Below are positions 1 through 6,067 of a DNA stretch of 14,041 nucleotides, one piece after another; the stretch's first letter is position 1, and the number at the start of each line of letters is the position of its first letter. The notes under the pieces are model-generated. The model was not told the origin of the DNA. It made no database searches and worked only from the letters and a program-made list of their open reading frames with translations. Origin of the DNA: Planctomycetota bacterium (lineage in GTDB: Bacteria > Planctomycetota > UBA1135 > GCA-002686595); assembly GCA_029212955.1 (NCBI GenBank), contig JARGOW010000034.1, positions 1-14,041 on the forward strand. The letters are read 5' to 3'. Made by a program: the position numbers and the translations under genes.

Positions 1-1704
1 TGGAAGATCAACCTGGAGATTCAAGAGGAACGACCGATCTCCGTGGTGTATTCGCCTAGTCACCAATTGGACCGGTCCCGGGTGGGCAACAAATACCGTT
101 TGCGCAGCGCCGACCGGTTGGAGCCGGGAGCGTTCCATCTCTCCTATCTGGTGGAAGGGGCAGGCATAAGCGCGTCCTTCCTGGCTTATCCAGACCCCAC
201 CCTGGGCGGGGGATACTTCATGCTGATGGCGGGTTTACCTGTGGATAGCAAGGATGCGGAGGATCGTACACCCCGCCAGGTTACCTTGGTCATGGATCGC
301 TCCGGAAGCATGGCAGGGGAAAAGCTCGATCAGACTTTGGCGGCGGTGAGTCAAGTGATCGAATCCTTAGACCCTGACGAGAGCTTCAATATTGTCGATT
401 ACGCCAGCCAAGTGGCCATGTTCGCGCCCCAACCGGTGCTCAAGACGCGCAAGAATGTGCTGGCGGCGCGCCAATACCTGGCCAACATCCGTCCGACTGG
501 TGGAACCAACATTCATGATGCTTTGCTGGCAAGCCTGAGTCAAAAACTGACGCCGGGGCATCTTCCCATCGTTTTATTCCTCACCGATGGCTTGCCCACC
601 GTGGGCCTCACCAGCGAGATAGAAATCCGCGATATGGCCAAGGCCTCGAACGTGGGCAAGCAACGTATTTTCACCATCGGCGTGGGAAAGGACGTGAACG
701 TGCCCCTGCTGGATCGCATCTCCGATGAATCCCGCGCCATGGGGACCTACGTCTTGCCCGGCGAAGATGTGGAAACCAAAGTTGCCGGCGTGTTTCGCCG
801 CTTGAGCGGCCCGCAACTCAGCGACATTGAGCTCGAAGTCTTCGATGAAAGCGGTCAACTGACCACCCGGGCCCTGCGCGAGATGTTCCCGAGTCCGATC
901 CCGGACTTGTTCGAAGGAGACCCCTTGGTCTTGCTCGGTCAATACAGGGGAACCGGTAATCTGCGCTTCCGCATGACCGGCACCTCCTATAGAAAGCGGC
1001 GTGCCTATGAAGTGAACTTTGATCTCTCCCAATCCAGTGTGACCAATTCGTTTGTTCCCCGCCTTTGGGCCGGCCGGAAAATCGCGTACCTGGTCGATGA
1101 AATTCGCCAGGCGGGAGCGCGAGCTGGCGGGTTGGATCTATCGAGGATCGACGTGTTCGCCGACCCGCGCTTCAAGGAATTGGCGGAGGAGATCCTACGC
1201 CTCTCCACGCGCTTTGGAATCCTGAGTGAATACACCTCTTTCCTAGCCACCGAAGGCACCCAGCTCGATGACTGGGCCGCCCTGAGTTTGAACTGTCGAG
1301 CGGAGCTCAACAACCGCGCGGTGAAGGAGCGCTTCGGCGAAAGTGCGGTCAACCAAGGGCGCAACTTCAACCGACGCAAGGTGCAGAGCGTGGTGGACTA
1401 CTCGAACTCCTTCTGGAATGAATCCAGCGAGAAGGTTTCGTTCAGCGGGGTTCAGCAGGTTTGCGACCGGGCCTTCTTCCAGAGGGGTGGCCAATGGGTG
1501 GATTCCAACCTGGTTGGCAAGGCAGACAAAATCAAGCCGGAGGCGACCATCGTCTTCGGAAGCGATGACCACACCAAAATCCTGAGCGTCCTGGTGAGCC
1601 AGGGCCAGCAAGGCCTGCTTTCGTTGCAGGGCGACATCCTGCTCCAGTTCGAGGGCAAAAGCATCCTGATCCAAAACACAAACCAACTAACTACAACCAA
1701 GTGA
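1..1704 (+). CDS. VIT/VWA domain protein, inter-alpha-trypsin inhibitor heavy-chain-like (5' truncated)
   Basis: The frame is open from base 1, so the true start lies left of the window; the GTG at 43 is only the first internal start-like codon. The first residues, ending in a VYSPSH-like strand, resemble the end of a VIT domain. A von Willebrand A domain follows, with a complete MIDAS metal site: DRSGSM (D at 295-297), the GGT threonine near 505, and TDG (D at 586-588). The region near 1065-1260, with W-A-G-R-K-I, L-x-T-R-F-G-I and Y-T-S-F-L, is typical of bacterial VIT/VWA proteins. The C-terminal part (about 1440-1700) resembles the small beta domain that ends these proteins. Known relatives are envelope or secreted proteins thought to bind partners through a divalent cation; no enzyme activity is expected. 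The missing N-terminus hides any signal peptide. The stop lies almost on the start of the VWA lipoprotein, so the two are probably co-transcribed. Confidence 0.85.
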   Translation, partial: WKINLEIQEERPISVVYSPSHQLDRSRVGNKYRLRSADRLEPGAFHLSYLVEGAGISASFLAYPDPTLGGGYFMLMAGLPVDSKDAEDRTPRQVTLVMDRSGSMAGEKLDQTLAAVSQVIESLDPDESFNIVDYASQVAMFAPQPVLKTRKNVLAARQYLANIRPTGGTNIHDALLASLSQKLTPGHLPIVLFLTDGLPTVGLTSEIEIRDMAKASNVGKQRIFTIGVGKDVNVPLLDRISDESRAMGTYVLPGEDVETKVAGVFRRLSGPQLSDIELEVFDESGQLTTRALREMFPSPIPDLFEGDPLVLLGQYRGTGNLRFRMTGTSYRKRRAYEVNFDLSQSSVTNSFVPRLWAGRKIAYLVDEIRQAGARAGGLDLSRIDVFADPRFKELAEEILRLSTRFGILSEYTSFLATEGTQLDDWAALSLNCRAELNNRAVKERFGESAVNQGRNFNRRKVQSVVDYSNSFWNESSEKVSFSGVQQVCDRAFFQRGGQWVDSNLVGKADKIKPEATIVFGSDDHTKILSVLVSQGQQGLLSLQGDILLQFEGKSILIQNTNQLTTTK

Positions 1705-1709
1705 TAGCC

Positions 1710-3104
1710 ATGAAAATCAATCAAACCAAAACTCTGTTCAGCGCCCTTTCGTTGGCGATCCTTCCGGGGCTCTGGTCCTGTCAGAGCCAGTCCGAGGAAA
1801 CGGCCCAGGAAGCCTCCAGCGGAGCGGCGCAAACCGTGGAATCCTCGGTCCTTGTTCAAACGGGACAGGTCGGAGGGTCCCAGGAAATCGCCGGAGCACC
1901 GCTGGCTCAACAGACCGGCAATTCGCCCAACCGATTCGCGGGTGGCGATCCAACCAATGTGGAAGTGACCGTATTGCCCACGACCGAACCCATTCCTACG
2001 GTGTTACCCGTTGCTGTGGGGTCGAATGTGATCGACCTTGCGATTTGCCTGGATACCAGCGGGAGCATGGACGGGCTGATCGATTCCGCCAAGCAAACCC
2101 TATGGTCCATCGTCAATGATCTGGCCTTGGTGGAGCCGGCCCCGACCCTACGGGTGGCGTTATTGACCTTCGGAAATGACCGGCACTCCGAGGAGAATGG
2201 ATGGGTGTTGGTGGATTCACCGCTCACCACCGATCTGGACATCATCTCCCAGAAACTCTTCGCGCTAACCACCGACGGTGGAACCGAGTATGTGGGGCGC
2301 GTGGTAGATGCGGCGACCACCGACTTGGATTGGAGTCCCGATCCGGGTGCGCTCAAGTTGCTGGTTGTTGCGGGCAACGAATCCGCGGACCAGGATCCGA
2401 CGATCCTCTTCCGCGACGCCTCCAAAAAGGCCATCACGGCAGGCATTATGGTCAACTCGATCTACTGCGGAAACCCCATGGACGAGCTGGCTCCCGCGTG
2501 GCGTGAGGTTTCCTTGTTGGCGGATGGCCATTTCTCTTCGATCGACCAAAACAATGGAATGATCGTGATTGACACTCCCTTTGACGAGGAATTGTCCGCA
2601 CTGACGGCTTCGGTCAATACCACATACATTCCCTGGGGCCAGGGTGGGCAAGCGGCTTGGACCAATCAAACGGCCCAGGACGACAACAACCGCGGATTGA
2701 ACAATGATGCGATGGCCCAGCGCGCTTTGGCCAAGAACTCCAAGCTCTACAGCTGTTCCTGGGACTTGGTGGATGCCTGTAAAGCGGACCAGGTGAAGAT
2801 CGAGGACGTGGACCGAAAATTCCTCTCCGAAGAACTGCAGAAGATGACGGATTCGGAACTCGAGGCATACATCAAAGGCAAAGCGGATGAACGCGCCCAG
2901 ATCCAGGCCAACGTGGCCAAGATCGCAGCCAAGCGCGAAGTCTGGTTGACCGAGGAGCGCATGAAGCTGAAGGTGGACGACTCCAATGCACTGGACCGGG
3001 TGATGCGCGATGCGATTCGCGCACAAGCCGCGACCAAGGGGATTCAGTTCAAGAAAACTGCGCCCGCTACGACGGAAGCCTCGATCAAGCCCGACGATTG
3101 CTAA
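1710..3104 (+). CDS. VWA domain lipoprotein
   Basis: A 464-residue predicted lipoprotein. I chose ATG 1710 because it begins a clean signal peptide (MKINQTK, then a hydrophobic stretch) ending in the lipobox-like LWSC with C24; Trp at -2 is unusual. A GTG at 1701 would add three residues and overlap the upstream stop as GTGA. No Shine-Dalgarno site is visible, so coupling to the upstream gene is likely. A Ser/Thr/Gln-rich tether (about 25-105) precedes a VWA domain. DTSGSM (115-120) and Thr192 supply MIDAS ligands, but the third motif is AGNES (Asn223-Glu224) in place of the usual TDG. From memory, AGNE is typical of one bacterial VWA subfamily, so I do not read it as decay. The C-terminal 110 residues are charged and probably helical, from YSCSWDLVDA through a Lys/Glu-rich region. 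The protein probably acts at the envelope with the VIT/VWA protein; its partner is unknown. Confidence 0.85.
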   Translation: MKINQTKTLFSALSLAILPGLWSCQSQSEETAQEASSGAAQTVESSVLVQTGQVGGSQEIAGAPLAQQTGNSPNRFAGGDPTNVEVTVLPTTEPIPTVLPVAVGSNVIDLAICLDTSGSMDGLIDSAKQTLWSIVNDLALVEPAPTLRVALLTFGNDRHSEENGWVLVDSPLTTDLDIISQKLFALTTDGGTEYVGRVVDAATTDLDWSPDPGALKLLVVAGNESADQDPTILFRDASKKAITAGIMVNSIYCGNPMDELAPAWREVSLLADGHFSSIDQNNGMIVIDTPFDEELSALTASVNTTYIPWGQGGQAAWTNQTAQDDNNRGLNNDAMAQRALAKNSKLYSCSWDLVDACKADQVKIEDVDRKFLSEELQKMTDSELEAYIKGKADERAQIQANVAKIAAKREVWLTEERMKLKVDDSNALDRVMRDAIRAQAATKGIQFKKTAPATTEASIKPDDC

Positions 3105-3112
3105 TCGGTTGG

Positions 3113-3219
3113 AACATGGCCAAAGGCGGACCCTGCGGCGGCCCGGAGGGATCCCGGCGTCCAACGGGGTTTCCGGTTGCCCGCTTTGACAGGTATGCGG
3201 TCCGATCCTTGGCCATGTT
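3113..3219. repeat. Long-range inverted repeat, 11-base arms
   Basis: The arms are 3113-3123 and 3209-3219, and they are perfect reverse complements. The sequence between them can add several short helices, giving an imperfect structure of about 107 bases. GCTAA occurs at 3100-3104 and at 3222-3226, 8 and 2 bases outside the arms. That is too uneven for a clean target-site duplication. No other copy is evident in this window. Confidence 0.6.
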
Positions 3220-3240
3220 GAGCTAAAGAGAGAGCGATAT

Positions 3241-3271
3241 GGGGCGAGCTGGAGACAGCTCCCCCTTTCTT
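3241..3271 (+). terminator. Rho-independent terminator-like hairpin with GAGA tetraloop
   Basis: GGGG (3241-3244) pairs with CCCC (3262-3265), and GAGCTG (3246-3251) pairs with CAGCTC (3256-3261). C3245 is bulged and the loop is GAGA (3252-3255), a GNRA tetraloop. TTTCTT (3266-3271) follows directly. Stem, loop and T-rich tail fit an intrinsic terminator for + strand transcripts, probably that of the VWA pair. It lies 137 bases after the VWA lipoprotein stop, so the transcript would carry the inverted repeat in its 3' end. It could instead be an attenuator if a promoter lies upstream. Confidence 0.62.
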
Positions 3272-3273
3272 CG

Positions 3274-3279
3274 TACAAT
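3274..3279 (+). promoter_or_regulatory. Possible -10 hexamer TACAAT for the two-component operon
   Basis: TACAAT matches the sigma-70 -10 consensus in five of six bases. It lies just after the terminator tail and 29 bases before the response regulator ATG, which would give a leader of about 22-23 bases. No convincing -35 hexamer sits 16-18 bases upstream because that stretch is the terminator stem. An activator-dependent promoter or a chance match are both possible. Confidence 0.3.
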
Positions 3280-3308
3280 AGTCACCGAGCCCCGGCTCCC
3301 ATTTTCCT

Positions 3309-4022
3309 ATGGCCCAAAAAACCATTCTTGTCGTGGAAGACGACGCTGCTATCCGCCGAGGCCTCACCGATAGTCTCGAATTCTCGGGGTATCGGGTGAT
3401 CGCGTGCGGGGATGGTTTGGAGGCCGAGCGCGTCCTGATGGGGGCGGATCTGGATTTGGTCCTGCTAGACGTGGTTCTACCAGGCAAGAACGGTTTCGAA
3501 ATCCTTCCCGATCTGCGCAAGAGCCGGCCGAGGCTGCCGGTGATCATGGTCACGGCGCGTGGCGCGGAAGAGGATCGCATCAAGGGGCTGAAGGGGGGCG
3601 CGGACGACTACGTGGTCAAGCCCTTTAGCTCTAGCGAATTGCTGGCGCGGGTCGAAGCGGTGCTCCGTCGTTCGGCCGAACGCCCCACGGACGTTTCCGC
3701 TTTGAGTGCGGGTGAACGCAAGGTCGATTTTGAACGCCGCGAGATCCGGTGCGTGCAAGGGGATCCCCGTCAGCTATCGGAAACCGAGATTGGAATTTTG
3801 CGCTACCTGGCCACCTCTTCCGGACGGGCCGTGGCCAGGGATGAATTGTTGCAACGGGTCTGGGGCATCGATCCGCGGGGTGTGGAGACGCGCACGGTGG
3901 ACATGCACGTGGCGCGCCTTCGGGACAAACTCCGGGACTCCGATGCGGAGATAAAGTTCCTGGTCACGGTTCGCTCCAAGGGTTACATGCTTGGAGAAGG
4001 TGTGGAGATCCACAGGACATGA
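3309..4022 (+). CDS. OmpR/PhoB-family DNA-binding response regulator
   Basis: A 237-residue two-domain regulator of normal length. The receiver domain (about 4-121) has the acidic pair Asp11/Asp12, the phospho-acceptor Asp54 in VLLDVVLPG, Thr82 and the conserved Lys104 in VKPF, so the phosphorylation site is complete. After a short linker, residues 135-235 form a winged-helix domain; the recognition region TRTVDMHVARLRDKL and the closing SKGYML hairpin are typical of the OmpR family. Its stop overlaps the kinase start as ATGA, so the pair is co-translated and surely cognate. No Shine-Dalgarno site precedes ATG 3309. Target genes cannot be read from the sequence. By position they could include the operon itself or the neighbouring envelope genes. 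Confidence 0.95.
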   Translation: MAQKTILVVEDDAAIRRGLTDSLEFSGYRVIACGDGLEAERVLMGADLDLVLLDVVLPGKNGFEILPDLRKSRPRLPVIMVTARGAEEDRIKGLKGGADDYVVKPFSSSELLARVEAVLRRSAERPTDVSALSAGERKVDFERREIRCVQGDPRQLSETEIGILRYLATSSGRAVARDELLQRVWGIDPRGVETRTVDMHVARLRDKLRDSDAEIKFLVTVRSKGYMLGEGVEIHRT

Positions 4023-5887
4023 ATCGCTCCCGTTCGCATTGGTGGATCCTGTACGGAACGGGATCGGTATTGGCCCTGTTCGCATTGGGCTGGATTTCGT
4101 GGTTCCTGATCGGGCTGGAGGGGGACAAGCACGCGGCCGAGTCCGAGGCACAACGGGCCAATGAAATGCGCCTAGCCCTTTGGCGCATGGATTCCTGGTT
4201 GGGTCCCCAGTTAGCCCATGAGGCCGCCCGGCCCTATTTCGACTACCTGTCGTTCGTGCCCAATGATCGCGCCTATACACGTTTGTTCAATAGCATCGAG
4301 CCGGGTGAGGTCCTACGACCTTCGCCCCTATTGGGTTTCGAGTCGGACCTCTTTGTCCTGTACTTTCAAAACGATGATAAGGGGGGCTGGAGTTCTCCCC
4401 AGGTTCCTACGGGCAATCAATTGGACATTGCCCAGGGTCGCTTGGTTTCTGAAAAGCAGCTTGCGGACAAGCTCAAATTGTTTGAGTCCTTCAAGGAGGT
4501 CATTGCTTCCGACAATGTGACATCGGACCTGGCGTGCGTGGAAATCGACTTCAATCGGTGGATCGCCCAGGACGATCAAACCGACGAAATCCAGGGGCAA
4601 GTGGATCAGGGCGTTCAACAACGCAGCACGGACAACAACGCGGAATTCACCAATCGCCTGCAGAAAGGCATCGCCAACCAAAACATGGCGAGTCAGAGTT
4701 ACTCCAGCAATCTGAATGAAGGCCGCGCTCAAAAGGGATGGCAACAGGTCGCAATGATCGAGCCTTCTGCCAATTGGATTGACCCTGGAGGGCCCAGTGA
4801 AGAAAAGGTCTCTATCGGACCACTCCTTCCGATCTGGATGGGCGATGAGGCCGTCCCGGGTCCCTTTGAAATCTACTATCTGCGGCGGGTGGAGATCGGC
4901 GAACGCCAAGTGTTGCAAGGATTCCTGTGCGATTGGGAGACCCTTCGCCTAGGGCTTTTGGATCAAATATCGGACTTGTTTCCGGGGGCTGAAACCAAAC
5001 TGGTGCGTGGGGACTTGGCGGATGAAGCCAACGCTGGGGAGTTGCTGGCGGGCATCCCAGCTCGCCTACTGGTGTCCTTCCCTCCAATGGCGGCCGCAGG
5101 TTTTTGGACGCCGGCCAAGGTGACCTTGGGTTTGGCCTGGTTTGCAACGGTGCTCGCGCTGGTGGGGCTCGGATTCTCCCTGCACGCGAGCATTTTGTAT
5201 GGGGAAAAGCGCAGCCGCTTCGCAAGTTCGGTGACCCACGAACTTCGCACGCCCTTGACCACTTTCCGCATGTACACGGAAATGTTGGTGGACGGCATGG
5301 TCAGCGGTGAGAAGCGCGAGGAATACCTACAGACTCTCCAGAAAGAGTCAGACCGCCTGTCGATTTTGGTGGAGAACGTTTTGACCTACGCCCGCTTGGA
5401 GGATGGTCGCGCGCGTTTGGCTAGCGAGGAGGTTGGGGTCGGCGACCTACTAGAACGGGGCCGGTCGCTTTTCACCAAGCGCGCCGAAGATGGCGGTCAT
5501 CGAGTGACCATTCTCAACGAGGCTGGCACCGAAACACGCCTCAAAACAGATGCGGGAGCCGTGGAGCAGATTCTATTCAACCTGGTCGACAACGCATGCA
5601 AATACGGTCATGGACCGGAGCCCGCGGACATCGAAGTGCGAGCCTACGAGGAGTCGGGGAGGGTGGTCCTTCTGGTAGGTGACAAGGGTCCCGGGGTCCC
5701 CCCCCGGGTCGAGGCCGCCATTTTTAAAGCGTTTGATCGTGGTGCCGTGGCCCCTGCGGATCCGAGCCCGGGAATCGGTTTGGGATTGACCCTCAGTCGG
5801 GGCCTGGCCCGTGACCTGGGCGGGGAATTGGAGCTGCTTCAGGCCGACGGGTCGGGCGCACGATTTGCCTTGGCCTTGCCGCTGTAG
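4019..5887 (+). CDS. Membrane sensor histidine kinase without HAMP domain
   Basis: A 622-residue kinase. Transmembrane helix 1 spans about residues 8-32. A periplasmic sensor of about 330 residues follows, and helix 2 spans about 368-388. The cytoplasmic part starts almost at once: only a dozen residues separate helix 2 from the DHp motif THELRTPL with His407, too short for a HAMP domain. The ATPase domain has the N-box Asn525 (NLVDNACKYG), the G1 box DKGPGVP, the F-box IFKAFDRG and the G2 box GIGLGLTLSRGLA, so catalysis should be intact. Residues 181-238 of the sensor are unusually rich in Gln, Asn and Asp and poor in hydrophobic residues. I do not recognise the sensor fold. The start overlaps the regulator stop as ATGA, with a weak GGAG at 4004-4007. 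It should phosphorylate Asp54 of the adjacent regulator; the stimulus is unknown. Confidence 0.94.
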   Translation: MNRSRSHWWILYGTGSVLALFALGWISWFLIGLEGDKHAAESEAQRANEMRLALWRMDSWLGPQLAHEAARPYFDYLSFVPNDRAYTRLFNSIEPGEVLRPSPLLGFESDLFVLYFQNDDKGGWSSPQVPTGNQLDIAQGRLVSEKQLADKLKLFESFKEVIASDNVTSDLACVEIDFNRWIAQDDQTDEIQGQVDQGVQQRSTDNNAEFTNRLQKGIANQNMASQSYSSNLNEGRAQKGWQQVAMIEPSANWIDPGGPSEEKVSIGPLLPIWMGDEAVPGPFEIYYLRRVEIGERQVLQGFLCDWETLRLGLLDQISDLFPGAETKLVRGDLADEANAGELLAGIPARLLVSFPPMAAAGFWTPAKVTLGLAWFATVLALVGLGFSLHASILYGEKRSRFASSVTHELRTPLTTFRMYTEMLVDGMVSGEKREEYLQTLQKESDRLSILVENVLTYARLEDGRARLASEEVGVGDLLERGRSLFTKRAEDGGHRVTILNEAGTETRLKTDAGAVEQILFNLVDNACKYGHGPEPADIEVRAYEESGRVVLLVGDKGPGVPPRVEAAIFKAFDRGAVAPADPSPGIGLGLTLSRGLARDLGGELELLQADGSGARFALALPL

Positions 5888-6067
5888 AACGGCGTCGGCG
5901 AGCCCCGATCGTCTGAAGGAGGTCCGCGGTGCAGCTCCATGGATCCTGTTGGAGGGCCGGCGCATGGCGTGCAGCATGGGCAAATCGAGCCCCCTGCATG
6001 CGTGCCCCCGGTCGGAGCGGCGTACTTCATTCGGGCGATTCCATGGGAGCTCGGATATGATCGGGCC
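5888..6067 (+). other. 180-base gap between the kinase and PHP hydrolase genes
   Basis: The reading frame of the hydrolase is open upstream to ATG 5939, but the extra 43 codons are Pro/Gly-rich and unlike protein. They would also bury the signal peptide, so I treat the stretch as non-coding. I see no strong terminator. The notable signal is TATGAT just before the hydrolase ATG, listed separately. Confidence 0.5.
6056..6061 (+). promoter_or_regulatory. -10 hexamer TATGAT, six bases before the hydrolase ATG
   Basis: TATGAT matches the -10 consensus in five of six bases, and six bases separate it from ATG 6068. The expected transcription start would then fall at or beside the A of the start codon, giving a leaderless mRNA. 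No Shine-Dalgarno site is present at usable spacing; GGGAG at 6044-6048 is too far upstream. I see no good -35 hexamer. Confidence 0.38.

Larger units (their letters stand above)
3105..3308 (+). other. 204-base structured intergenic region before the two-component system
   Basis: There is no credible gene here. AACATGGCCAA (3113-3123) and TTGGCCATGTT (3209-3219) form an 11-base perfect inverted repeat with an 85-base interior. Further short pairings could extend it inward: GGACC 3128-3132 with GGTCC 3199-3203, GCGG 3135-3138 with CCGC 3181-3184, and CCGG 3143-3146 with CCGG 3173-3176. A perfect TTGACA lies at 3186-3191, but no good -10 hexamer sits at the right distance. A terminator-like hairpin and a TACAAT hexamer follow, each listed separately. 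A small GAGC/GCTC hairpin (3287-3298) lies just before the response regulator start, and no Shine-Dalgarno site is visible there. The region could be a structured RNA leader or 3' end, or a small repeat element. Confidence 0.55.

Noticed and set aside
3186..3191. Perfect -35 hexamer TTGACA in the structured gap
   Set aside because: No -10-like hexamer lies 15-19 bases downstream, so I do not call a promoter there.
3100..3226. GCTAA copies flanking the inverted repeat as a target-site duplication
   Set aside because: The copies sit 8 and 2 bases from the arms and are only 5 bases long; one includes the VWA lipoprotein's stop codon. Chance is likely.
2265..3278. A 337-codon minus-strand frame opposite the VWA lipoprotein
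   Set aside because: It has no recognisable motifs and lies opposite a gene with a signal peptide and a VWA domain.
5939..6067. Upstream extension of the PHP hydrolase to ATG 5939
   Set aside because: The extra 43 residues are Pro/Gly-rich and not protein-like, and would place a clear signal peptide inside the protein.
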